DNA from: JAHCHG01 sp041745765
GTDB lineage: Bacteria > Acidobacteriota > Blastocatellia > Pyrinomonadales > Pyrinomonadaceae
Assembly (NCBI GenBank): GCA_041745765.1
Contig: JBGTIH010000006.1
Coordinates: 1 to 59,146 of the forward strand
Direction: 5' to 3'
Length of the DNA: 59,146 bases
Part shown: positions 33,124 through 41,692 of the stretch, in pieces
Numbering within the stretch: the first letter of the stretch is position 1
Layout of the letters: each line of letters opens with the position of its first letter
Position numbers and translations under genes: made by a program
Notes under the pieces: generated by a model
The model's database searches: none
What the model was told of the DNA's origin: nothing
What the model saw: the letters and a program-made list of their open reading frames with translations, nothing else

Positions 33124-36100
33124 TTAGAAAGTGAATTTTGCACCGAACTGGAATTGACGCGAATCAAACGCGGCGGTCGGACGGCTGAAGTATTTGCCGC
33201 CGCCGGCACTTTGTCCGAAAGCATTTACGTCTTCGATAAACGGCGAAGCCGAACCTTCGTTAAACCGATTGAAAAGGTTGAAACCTTCGGCAATCAGATC
33301 AAGGCGGTAACGCTCGCCGAAGCGAATCGCTCTCGAAAGACGCAGATCAAACGATGCATACGAATGTGTGATTCCGCGGTTGCGTCCTAAATTTCCGATA
33401 GAGAAACGTCCGTCGGTAATCAGAGGCGTACAGCCCGGACGACCCGGAACACACAGCGAACCGTCGGGCAGAACGCTCGGACGGTCGGTTTGCGATGATT
33501 GATCGTTATTCGTGTCCGTGTTCGTAATGATATTAAACGGACGACCCGACGAGATTTCGATAATCGGCGCGACTGTGAAATCGGAAAGAAACTTCTTCCA
33601 ACCCGCATCGGAACTGCGCCAGCCCTGCGGCGAAGAAAGCACTCCGCTGAAAACGAAACGATGTCGCTGGTCAAACAGCGAATCGGCTTTTTCCAGATCA
33701 AAGCGAGTCGGGTCTTGGGCAATCAAAAGTGTCTGCAAATCCGAAGAATCATCAATCGAATGCGCCCAAGTATAAGAAGCCGAGAATGCCAGATTGTTGG
33801 CAAACCGCCGCTTGAGTTCGACGTTCATCGCGTTGTAGCTCGAATTACCGTCGGAAACCTGCGCATTAATCGAACCGAACGGGGAAATAATGCCCGGCGT
33901 TCGAAGCGTATTGGCTCCCGTTAAAGCGGCATCCAAAACAGCTTTGCTGACTGCGCCGCCCGATAAAGCACTTGCCAGAAAATAGTTCGGTGCATTCGGA
34001 CGGAAGAAATTGGCGATTGCCGGAGCAACGAATCCGAGACCTGTCGAATTATTAACGGCAACCATTCCCGGAATAATCACTGTGAAATTGGCATTGCTGA
34101 CCGTCGGAACTGAAAAAGCAACCGCTTCCTGTGTGCTGACCGGATCGCGTCCGGCAAAGCGGCGGAAGTTTTCGATTTGCAGCCGCGTGTCCGGCGTATT
34201 CAAATCCGTCGGGTGCGGCAGATGCCGTGCGCCGACGAAAATATAACCGACCGAAAGTGCCATATCTTTCGTTAATTGACGCTCGACGGTCAAATTTGCC
34301 TGTGTCGCATACGCATATTCAAAATCTTTGGCAATCGGGAGCGTGAACGGCAGAACCGCGCCGAATCCCGGAAACGTCTGATCGTCAAACCGCTGTCTGC
34401 CGAATTGATAAACTGCCGAAGCAGCAGCTCCCGGAGTGTTGAATCCGGCGGGGCAGATTGGATTCATACTTGCCGTCGTACAAACCGTTCCGTGAAAAAC
34501 CTGTGAAGCATTTAACAAGACAGGAACTGTTTGTCCTTGGGCATTTACAGTAGTAAAAGCCGGACTTCCCGCCGTCAAAACCGCTTGCTGCTGCTGCGCG
34601 GCATCGGCAATATCGGAGTTAAACGCGACCGCCAGAAGCGGATGATCGTAAAATAAACCTATTGCTCCGCGAAGAACGGTTTTCCCGTCGCCCATCGTAT
34701 CCCACGCGAAACCGAAACGCGGCGCCCAATTGTTTTTATCACGCGGAATTCCCTGTTGAACGCCGACCGCATCCTGCGCGGCTAAAAGATCGGCGGCGGA
34801 AAGATTTATGCCTGAAAGCGGATCGCTGAAAGCAACCGGCGCAATCGTTTCGGTCAGTTCCACGTCATAACGAATGCCGTAATTGATGGTCAAACGCGGG
34901 TGAATTCTCCACGTATCTTGAGCAAAAAAAGCAATCGGCGTGTTTTTAATGCGGCTGACCGGATCGCCGAAACCTTGAATATAGGTCGAAGGCAAACCGA
35001 GTCCGTAGGCTTGAACCGGAGTTAAATCAGGCGCACCCAATTGACCGAAGGCGGGATTCAAGTTGCCGGCGGCAAACGGTCCGAAATTAAAAAGTCCGGC
35101 AAAGTTTAATTCAAAAACCGCGCTCGGAATATTAATAAAGTTGATGTCTCCGCCGAATTTGAAGGTGTGATTTCTCCAGACATAATTCAGATTATCGGCA
35201 AATTGAAAGCGTCTTTCGGTGCGGTCAACGGGCGAAAAAAGTTCGCGCCCGATAAATGCCGTTCCCGAAATATTAAATGAAACCGCTTCGCCGTTTTGCG
35301 AACGGAACGATGTGTCGCGCTGACCGAATGAAAACCGAAATTCATTTGCCATATTTGAACTGAGGATCGAGTTAAGACCTACCGAGAAAGAATAATCCTT
35401 TAAATCCTGAATACCCGTGCGCGAAAAATCGTTTTGTCCCAAAGATTGATTTTGCGATTCAACCTGAATTCCCGTCAAATTTCCGGGATTGTAGCCGAAG
35501 CGCATAGTTAATTGATTTTCATCATTAAAAATGTGATCGCCGCGAACAGAGAAAAAGTTTGTTCGTTCCGTAACCGGAAAAATTCTCTGCAGATCATTAA
35601 GCGGTCGGAAGGCAATCGGCAAACCGTTTGATCCGATAGTTGCGCTCGGAACGGGTGCGCCGGACAGAAAAAATCTTGGTCCGACTTGTTGTCCGGCAGG
35701 AATCGGAGTTGATGTTCCGCCCGGACTCAGGAGTGGATTTGTTCCGGTTAATGCCGTATTGCTTCCGCTCGAAGCTAAATAAAGATAACCGACAGCGGCT
35801 TGAATAAACGCCGGATTTCCGCTGGCAATCAGATTATTGGCAAATGCCGCCTGTGCCGCCGTTAAACCGCTAAATGTCTGGGTGAACGGCAAGATCGGTG
35901 CGCCGACCGTAACCGAAGAATTTAATCCGCGGTTGACTTCGCTGGTAAAAAATCCCGATTCATCACGCTGGCGGCGTTCGTAGGAAGCAAAGAAAAATGT
36001 TTTGTCTTTAACAATCGGACCGCCGAAAGTTCCGCCGAATTGCGTGCGGCGAAAATCGGGTTTGGCAATCGGCGCAAAAGCGTTGCGCGCCTGAATGTTT

Positions 36101-36909
36101 TTATCGCGGATAAATCCGAAAACATTTCCGCTGAATTCGTTTGTTCCGCGTTTTGTCACGACATTGATGATGCCGCCCGTCGCTCGTCCGAATTCCGGCG
36201 CGTAGGAGTTTGTCGCAACCTGATATTCCTGAACGGCTTCCTGCGAAACGGTCGAACGCGACGCATTTACCGAATTATCGGTAAAATCCGCGCCGTCAAC
36301 CTGAACCAGAGTCGAGCGTCCGCGCTGTCCGCCGATGTTCAAACCGGAAGTCGGCGCAGGACCGATCGGACGACCGTTGTCGCGCCCGACAGTTGAAATC
36401 GTCAGTGCAAATCCGGTCGCGCTACGCTCGTTAATCGGCAGATTTTCGATGCTCTGCTGACCGATCGTTGTCGCGATGGTCGTGCGCGTCGTTTCAACCA
36501 ACGCCACCGAATCAATCGGGACATTTACCACAAGGTCTTCCGTTCCGATTTCTAAAGGAATTTTTAATTCGCCGCGCTGTCCGACTGTTAGTCTGACCTG
36601 GGCAATAACTGCTCTTTTAAATGTCGGGGCGGAAGCCGAAACTTCGTATTCGCCCGGAGGCAGTGCCAAAATCTGGTATTCGCCCGAATCATTGGTTGTT
36701 ACGGTTCGTGAAATTCCGGTCGAGGAACTTCTGACGGTAACAGTCGCACCCGGCACTGCCGCATCCGCCGGATCAACAACCGATCCGACCAAATCTGCGC
36801 TGCTTGCCTGCGCCTGAGAAAAGGCGGTGCTTACACTAAACAACATAACTATTGCCAAAATAAAAAATTTATCGGCAATAGCTGAAACTCGCCAGGGAAA
36901 TGCTTTCAT
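33124..36909 (-). CDS. TonB-dependent receptor, Oar-like, with carboxypeptidase-regulatory domain
   Basis: 1261 residues. The start at 36907-36909 has a strong AAGGAG site. A signal peptide (to about residue 34) is followed by a carboxypeptidase-regulatory-like domain (about 36-120; LVGSVVDPADAAVPGATVTV). The plug domain spans about 130-240 (NVGGQ-type NIGGQRGRSTLVQVDGADF). A long beta-barrel runs to the C-terminus, ending in an aromatic residue (FGAKFTF). Oar-like receptors are abundant in Acidobacteriota and take up large or complex substrates across the outer membrane using TonB energy. The ligand is unknown; it forms a single-gene transcript with its own terminator. Confidence 0.92.
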   Translation of the reverse strand: MKAFPWRVSAIADKFFILAIVMLFSVSTAFSQAQASSADLVGSVVDPADAAVPGATVTVRSSSTGISRTVTTNDSGEYQILALPPGEYEVSASAPTFKRAVIAQVRLTVGQRGELKIPLEIGTEDLVVNVPIDSVALVETTRTTIATTIGQQSIENLPINERSATGFALTISTVGRDNGRPIGPAPTSGLNIGGQRGRSTLVQVDGADFTDNSVNASRSTVSQEAVQEYQVATNSYAPEFGRATGGIINVVTKRGTNEFSGNVFGFIRDKNIQARNAFAPIAKPDFRRTQFGGTFGGPIVKDKTFFFASYERRQRDESGFFTSEVNRGLNSSVTVGAPILPFTQTFSGLTAAQAAFANNLIASGNPAFIQAAVGYLYLASSGSNTALTGTNPLLSPGGTSTPIPAGQQVGPRFFLSGAPVPSATIGSNGLPIAFRPLNDLQRIFPVTERTNFFSVRGDHIFNDENQLTMRFGYNPGNLTGIQVESQNQSLGQNDFSRTGIQDLKDYSFSVGLNSILSSNMANEFRFSFGQRDTSFRSQNGEAVSFNISGTAFIGRELFSPVDRTERRFQFADNLNYVWRNHTFKFGGDINFINIPSAVFELNFAGLFNFGPFAAGNLNPAFGQLGAPDLTPVQAYGLGLPSTYIQGFGDPVSRIKNTPIAFFAQDTWRIHPRLTINYGIRYDVELTETIAPVAFSDPLSGINLSAADLLAAQDAVGVQQGIPRDKNNWAPRFGFAWDTMGDGKTVLRGAIGLFYDHPLLAVAFNSDIADAAQQQQAVLTAGSPAFTTVNAQGQTVPVLLNASQVFHGTVCTTASMNPICPAGFNTPGAAASAVYQFGRQRFDDQTFPGFGAVLPFTLPIAKDFEYAYATQANLTVERQLTKDMALSVGYIFVGARHLPHPTDLNTPDTRLQIENFRRFAGRDPVSTQEAVAFSVPTVSNANFTVIIPGMVAVNNSTGLGFVAPAIANFFRPNAPNYFLASALSGGAVSKAVLDAALTGANTLRTPGIISPFGSINAQVSDGNSSYNAMNVELKRRFANNLAFSASYTWAHSIDDSSDLQTLLIAQDPTRFDLEKADSLFDQRHRFVFSGVLSSPQGWRSSDAGWKKFLSDFTVAPIIEISSGRPFNIITNTDTNNDQSSQTDRPSVLPDGSLCVPGRPGCTPLITDGRFSIGNLGRNRGITHSYASFDLRLSRAIRFGERYRLDLIAEGFNLFNRFNEGSASPFIEDVNAFGQSAGGGKYFSRPTAAFDSRQFQFGAKFTF

Positions 36910-37146
36910 TAGTTTTAACTCCTTAATTTTTAAGAAACTCGTTTAAGACATCTGTCAGTAAATCACAAAGAAAAACCTAGTTTTGATAATAATTCAACAA
37001 CTATTATTCTTTGTCGCCAAATTCGACGTATTTTCAGTATTTAATAATTTTTTGATTCTCAACTAACAGATTGCTTTTAAAGAATTGATAGTCTTGGAAT
37101 TTTAATCGCAAAAACAGGTTTTAAGCAAGTAAAAAGTTACAAAAAA

Positions 37147-38397
37147 TTAACTTTTATTTTCATTTTCGCTAATCGGAAAACTATTTCTGGTTGAACGCGC
37201 CAATAATTCACGCGTCTTTCCGCTCAAACTCAAAGCGGAAATCGCCAATTTTGCAAATGCCGGAACAAATGCCGCACGGCGCAGAAGCGAACAAACAAAC
37301 AATCTTTTCCGGAACTTTCGGTTATGCCGGATTTTATATTTATCCGCAATTTTATCAAATAAAAAATGATTTTCCGAAACGATTTCGGCTAAAATTTGCG
37401 CGCCTTCAAAAGCCATCAGCATTCCACTTCCGGTGAAAGGATCAATAAACGCCGAAGAATCGCCGACCGTCAAAAGATTCGGCGCGGGACACAAATCTTT
37501 TCCGCCGAATTCGTCAACCGAAACCGCCAGCCATTCATTAACGATTTCGGCATTTTTCAAGGTTTCAAGCGCACGTTTGTTCCCGAAAACAACATTTTCG
37601 ACAACCTTATCGGCATTTCCCTTAAATTCTTTAACCGTTTCGGCTTGAATTAAAAAACAATGATTCGCTGAATTATTTTCGACAAAGCTCAAACCGCCGT
37701 AACCGCCGCGAAAAAAATAAATCTCGCACACGCCTTTTTCCATCCGCACATTTTTTACATGCGCTTTAAAACCAACGAGTTTTGTCCTTTGTCCTCTGTC
37801 CTTTGTCTTTTGTCTATTAAAATCTTTGCGGGTTTGCGACTTTGCGGCTTTGCGTTGAAAAAATTTTCCCAAAACTCCGGCTCGTCCCGAAGCGTCAATC
37901 GCCAAATCAGCCGCAACTTCCGAAATTTCGCCCGCTTTGTTTTTAACTTTCACGCCGCACACCTCGCCCGATTCCATCAAAAGATCAACAGCGGAAGTTT
38001 CTTCTAAAACCCGTACGCCGACTTTTTTTGCCTTTTCCAAAAGCAGAAAATCCATCTCCGCGCGGCTTAAACTGAGTGCGCCGAGTAAGTTGCCGCCCAG
38101 CCATTTGCTCGGAACGGAAACACTTTTGCCGCTCGGCGCATAGAAAACCGTTTTCGTAATTCTATCGCCGCCGACAAGAAGCATCTCGTCCAAAACTCCC
38201 AATTGACGAAAATGCTCAAGGCATTCAGGCGAGATGAATTCGCCGCATAATTTTTGACGCGGAAATTTTTCGCGTTCGATCAAAATTACGTCAAATTGTT
38301 TTTCCGCCAGACGAATCGCCAGCGACGCGCCCGCCGGACCTGCGCCAACGATGGTGATTTTGGATTTTAGATTTTGGATTTTGGTTTGGTTTCTCAT
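37147..38397 (-). CDS. FAD-dependent oxidoreductase, geranylgeranyl reductase-like
   Basis: 416 residues. The N-terminal dinucleotide-binding motif is IVGAGPAGASLAIRLAE, followed by LIEREKFPRQKLCGEF. The second FAD motif GDSSAFIDPFTGSGMLMAFEG lies near 320-340. These motifs place it with geranylgeranyl reductases and related flavin hydroxylases/halogenases. Two stretches derive from repeat arrays: the first dozen codons (QTKIQNLKSK, 38356-38383) and a basic loop near residues 190-215 (QKTKDRGQRTK, 37781-37814 on the plus strand). The loop keeps the frame. The substrate is probably an isoprenoid or polyketide lipid, but nothing nearby fixes it. Confidence 0.8.
   Translation of the reverse strand: MRNQTKIQNLKSKITIVGAGPAGASLAIRLAEKQFDVILIEREKFPRQKLCGEFISPECLEHFRQLGVLDEMLLVGGDRITKTVFYAPSGKSVSVPSKWLGGNLLGALSLSRAEMDFLLLEKAKKVGVRVLEETSAVDLLMESGEVCGVKVKNKAGEISEVAADLAIDASGRAGVLGKFFQRKAAKSQTRKDFNRQKTKDRGQRTKLVGFKAHVKNVRMEKGVCEIYFFRGGYGGLSFVENNSANHCFLIQAETVKEFKGNADKVVENVVFGNKRALETLKNAEIVNEWLAVSVDEFGGKDLCPAPNLLTVGDSSAFIDPFTGSGMLMAFEGAQILAEIVSENHFLFDKIADKYKIRHNRKFRKRLFVCSLLRRAAFVPAFAKLAISALSLSGKTRELLARSTRNSFPISENENKS
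37781..37854. repeat. 7-nt word array inside a coding sequence (TTTGTCC), followed by 8-nt words (TTTGCGGC)
   Basis: Plus-strand heptamers TTTGTCC, TTTGTCC, TCTGTCC, TTTGTCT, TTTGTC run from 37781 to 37814. After 10 bp a second array of TTTGCG words with an 8-nt period follows (37825-37854). Both lie in frame within the FAD oxidoreductase gene and encode Lys/Arg/Gln/Asp-rich and Ala/Lys-rich loops. Confidence 0.75.
38356..38383. repeat. 7-nt word array (GATTTTG) at a gene start
   Basis: Four heptamers GATTTTG, GATTTTA, GATTTTG, GATTTTG. On the reverse strand they encode residues 4-13 of the FAD oxidoreductase. The same word forms the inverted array at 22404-22470. Confidence 0.75.
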
Positions 38398-38429
38398 TTT
38401 CGTGCTTAAAAGTTATTATAACCTTTTGC

Positions 38430-38505
38430 GTCAGAACCGTCTGCGTTAGCAGATGGTCTACCGTAAATTTAAGTTTAACCGTCCGCTAACGCATACGGTT
38501 CTGAC
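38430..38505. repeat. REP-like inverted repeat (GTCAGAACCGT)
   Basis: Arms 38430-38454 and 38481-38505 match over 25 bp with three or four mismatches; the core is GTCAGAACCGTCTGCGTTAG. It fills the divergent gap between the FAD oxidoreductase and the MBL gene, ending 5 bp before the MBL start, so it must overlap the ribosome-binding region. Confidence 0.7.
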
Positions 38506-38510
38506 CTATT

Positions 38511-39470
38511 ATGAAAATAATTCCGCTATCAATTCCAACGCCCTTTTATGTCGGCGATGTCAATGTTTATCTGATCAAAGAAGATCCGTTGACGCTGATT
38601 GATGCCGGACCGAAAACGCCGGAAGCGCAGAAGGTTTTGCGCGAAAAGTTAAAACAAAACGGTGTTGATTTCGCAGACGTTCGGCGCATTGTTTTAACGC
38701 ACGCGCACGAAGATCATTGCGGACTCGCCAAACAAATCAGAGATGAAGCGAAAAATGCGGAAATCTTTGTGCATAATTGGGAAACCGGACATCTTTTCGG
38801 CAGACTCGCCCGCGAAGAACATCGAAAATTAATGACGCGCGCCGGAGTTCCGCCAACAGTTTTCGAGGAAATGCAGGACATTTATGCGGAAATTTCGCTT
38901 TTAACAGACGCTTTGAATGAAGGCGAATTTTCCGCGCTCGAAGACGAGATGGAACTCGAATTTCAGAGCGGAATTCTGAAAGTTCTGCACACGCCCGGAC
39001 ACACGCCCGGAAGCTGTTCTTTTTTGCGCGAAGCCAACCGAACTTTAATCGTCGGCGACTGCGTTTTGAAACGCATCACGCCGAATCCGATTGTCTCGCC
39101 CGATCCCGTCAATGCGGAAAAACGCTTTAGATCTCTGGGCGAATATCTCGTTTCTCTGGCGCGGCTTCGTTCGTTTTCGCCGACGCTCGTCTACGGCGGA
39201 CACGGCGAACCGATCACGGATTTCGAGGAGATTTTCAACCGCTACGTTCGCGCCATTGACGAGCGGCAAAAACGCGTCATTGATCTGGTTGAAAAAAACG
39301 GCTCAACCGCTTTTGATGTCGCACAGAAACTTTTTCCGAAAGCAATTGACAAAGACGTTCACAGATTTCTGGCGATTTCCGAAGCAATCGCTCATCTCGA
39401 TTATGCCGAAACCGAAAATAAGATCGCGGTCGAATTGAAAGACGGCATAGAATTTTACCGCAAAAAATAA
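38511..39470 (+). CDS. MBL-fold metallo-hydrolase with C-terminal winged helix (LACTB2-like)
   Basis: 319 residues. Metal ligands are THAHEDHCGLA (near 62-72), the His in HTPGHTPGSC (near 160), the Asp in LIVGDCVL (near 182) and YGGHGEPI (near 228). The C-terminal 80 residues (RQKRVIDLVEKNGSTAFDVAQ) look like the winged-helix tail found in LACTB2-type hydrolases/endoribonucleases. There is no signal peptide. Cytoplasmic hydrolase of unknown substrate. Confidence 0.85.
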   Translation: MKIIPLSIPTPFYVGDVNVYLIKEDPLTLIDAGPKTPEAQKVLREKLKQNGVDFADVRRIVLTHAHEDHCGLAKQIRDEAKNAEIFVHNWETGHLFGRLAREEHRKLMTRAGVPPTVFEEMQDIYAEISLLTDALNEGEFSALEDEMELEFQSGILKVLHTPGHTPGSCSFLREANRTLIVGDCVLKRITPNPIVSPDPVNAEKRFRSLGEYLVSLARLRSFSPTLVYGGHGEPITDFEEIFNRYVRAIDERQKRVIDLVEKNGSTAFDVAQKLFPKAIDKDVHRFLAISEAIAHLDYAETENKIAVELKDGIEFYRKK

Positions 39471-39560
39471 AACCTCAAACTATTCTAAAATTGCGGCTGA
39501 TTCAACTAAATGCAGATTTCAATGCATCTTCTGAAAAAGCAGTAAAATGAAACGCGAACT

Positions 39561-40691
39561 TTAATTTATTTTGACATCTTTTTGAAAAAACGGCTGCAGA
39601 TTTTTCGCAATAGTTTGCGCGATGATTTTTGCACCTGCGGCATTCGGATGCCCGATTCCGGCGAGTTCGCAAACGCGGGTTCTGAGTTTCAGATTTGTTT
39701 TTTCACGCAAAGCCGGAATCGTTTCGCGGCATTCGATTTTTCTTTCTTCGTATAAATCATCTGCGCCTCTGCCTTTTTTCGCCACATTCCAGAGCAGTGT
39801 GTTTTTTGCGCCGTAGCCGTTTTCTTCCTTAAACGGCAATTCGATAAAAACGGCGCGTTGAGTGTCGTGTTTCGCAGTTAGATTTTCAACCGATTTTTTT
39901 AATTCGATGGTCGAACCTTCATACCAAATCCGCGAACGATTTATCATTTTTCTGCGGTATCTTCTGAAAAATTGACGGCTTAATTTATTGTTTAATAAAG
40001 GCTTAATCCAACGCGGCGAATCGTATGTTTCGGCGACATCATTGACGATTTTTTTCATCGGCGTATGACTTGTGATGATCGGGTAATATCCGACAACAGC
40101 AATTAATGCCTTCGGAAATGCCTGCGCCGTGTTTTTCAAAAGTGCGCTCATTCCTTCAAAGCAGTATTCAGTGATTTGTTTTCGCAATTCTTCGTTGCTT
40201 TTGAAAGGATTAAGAATGTGCGAAACCGTAATATCGGCTACTCCGCCCGAAAGCAAAATCAGATCAACATCCGCCGGATCATCATAACTTTTACGCGCCA
40301 GTTCAATCTGCGTTTTGATGCTTGGAAACGAAAGGTTTATTTCGGGATAATAAAATTTCGTGCCGTCTTTTCCGGCATCTTCCAGAGCCGTGCGTTCGTA
40401 GTCGTGCAGACTGATTCGTGCGCCGGAGTGTGCTTTAATCTTTAAATTTATCTCGCCGTTGCCGCCGAAAATCTCTTTTTCCAGCCAGTTTTTCGTTAAA
40501 TTATAAAATTTGTCTTCTTCGCGCAAACCCTGTCCCCAAATGAGCGAATCGCCGACGACCAATAAGTTAAAATCTTCGGCTTTTGGCGGAAATGTGAAAA
40601 GCGCGGACGAAAACGCGCTGCGTCCGGCAAACGCGGCGACGGTGATCGCTCCGAGAGATTTCAGAAAATTACGGCGTGAATATTTTTCCAT
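39561..40691 (-). CDS. SGNH/GDSL-type hydrolase with Tat-like signal
   Basis: 376 residues. The N-terminus SRRNFLKSLGAITVAAFAG is a twin-arginine signal. Block I is VVGDSLIWGQGL (Ser nucleophile, near 46-52), a Gly block lies at LILLSGGVADI (near 145) and the terminal GIGHPNAAGAKII supplies the catalytic His. SGNH hydrolases are esterases, lipases or carbohydrate deacetylases; this one should act in the periplasm. It is a single gene, convergent with 38511-39470. Confidence 0.82.
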   Translation of the reverse strand: MEKYSRRNFLKSLGAITVAAFAGRSAFSSALFTFPPKAEDFNLLVVGDSLIWGQGLREEDKFYNLTKNWLEKEIFGGNGEINLKIKAHSGARISLHDYERTALEDAGKDGTKFYYPEINLSFPSIKTQIELARKSYDDPADVDLILLSGGVADITVSHILNPFKSNEELRKQITEYCFEGMSALLKNTAQAFPKALIAVVGYYPIITSHTPMKKIVNDVAETYDSPRWIKPLLNNKLSRQFFRRYRRKMINRSRIWYEGSTIELKKSVENLTAKHDTQRAVFIELPFKEENGYGAKNTLLWNVAKKGRGADDLYEERKIECRETIPALREKTNLKLRTRVCELAGIGHPNAAGAKIIAQTIAKNLQPFFQKDVKIN

Positions 40692-40821
40692 TTTTAGGGT
40701 TTTTAAGTTTTTTGAAAATTATGCAAGGTTTATTATAAACAGCTTTTCTATTCAAGAAATTTTGTTTGTGACACTTTTAAAACACTTACAAAGCACAATG
40801 ATTGGTTGCGATTTAGGAAGG

Positions 40822-41466
40822 TTAAGATGCTTGAAAGATGAGACTTATCACTTTGCGGGCGGAATTTTCCCGGAGTTTCCGCGCCCACGACGTTTCGATT
40901 TTTGACCAATCGGAAATGGTTAATTCGCCTTTTTTCAAAACTTTAAAACCTGCTGCCGCGTATTTTGGAATCAAAGTTTTTTCGAGAGATTCGGCAGTAA
41001 TTTCTGGCAGAGCAAGCCGCTCGATCTCAGATTTATCGCGGGTTTCGTCAATGCCGAAAATGATCTCCAGAAGACATTCCGGCGCACATATCCGGTGCAG
41101 ATTTTCTAAAATTTCGGAATCGCCGCAAACTACGAATTTCAAAAGACTTCCCCACAGAAAATGGATATGAATCTCGTCCGCCGCGCCGCTGAATTCTCCC
41201 GGCAAATCTTCGATTGCCGATTTAACGAACAGAACATTCGGCGCACCGCCTTTACTGATCTTCCGCGTCGCTTTCATCGAAATTTTTTCCAGAGGTTTGG
41301 CATTCGCATCTATCCCGATGAAAAATTTGTTCGGATTTGCCAGCGCAGACCGGTACACAAAGCGTCCGTCGCCCGTCCCGATGTCCAAGATCACGCCTGC
41401 GCCTTTTATACGGTTCGATAAGTTTTCGGAATTCTTCCGCGCCGAGTTATCAGATGGTGCTTCCAC
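40822..41466 (-). CDS. KamB/NpmA-like 16S rRNA (adenine-1408-N1) methyltransferase
   Basis: 214 residues, GTG start at 41464-41466. The SAM-binding motif is ILDIGTGDGRFVYR (27-39), followed by FFIGIDANAKPLEK. The family-specific block KGGAPNVLFVKSAIEDLP (72-89) and ADEIHIHFLWGSLL (96-109) match the KamB/NpmA group. W105 and W194 (in TSWARKLR) lie where the two tryptophans that stack on A1408 occur in NpmA. Such enzymes block aminoglycoside binding to the ribosome; many environmental homologues exist whose native role is unproven. It stands alone, with no mobile element or drug-biosynthesis gene next to it. Confidence 0.78.
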   Translation of the reverse strand: MEAPSDNSARKNSENLSNRIKGAGVILDIGTGDGRFVYRSALANPNKFFIGIDANAKPLEKISMKATRKISKGGAPNVLFVKSAIEDLPGEFSGAADEIHIHFLWGSLLKFVVCGDSEILENLHRICAPECLLEIIFGIDETRDKSEIERLALPEITAESLEKTLIPKYAAAGFKVLKKGELTISDWSKIETSWARKLRENSARKVISLIFQAS

Positions 41467-41539
41467 GAATTGCTTTAATCATAAATCCATATACCTTTTT
41501 TCTGCTCATTATAGAAACAAAATAAAGCGTTGGCAAGGA

Positions 41540-41564
41540 AGTCTTGAGTCTTAAGTCTTGAGTC
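41540..41564. repeat. 7-nt word array (AGTCTTG)
   Basis: AGTCTTG, AGTCTTA, AGTCTTG, AGTC in direct tandem. It lies in the 226-bp gap upstream of the rRNA methyltransferase start and downstream of the LamG gene stop. No inverted partner is obvious. Confidence 0.65.
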
Positions 41565-41692
41565 AAAGAATTGTATAAACGTAGAGAATATGTAAATGAT
41601 TAGGTCTTAGAAAAATTTGATAAAAATTCTTTCTATGAATTGCCGTGCGGCAATTCGTCGTATTTAAGACCTATTGCCTTTTTACTTTTGCC

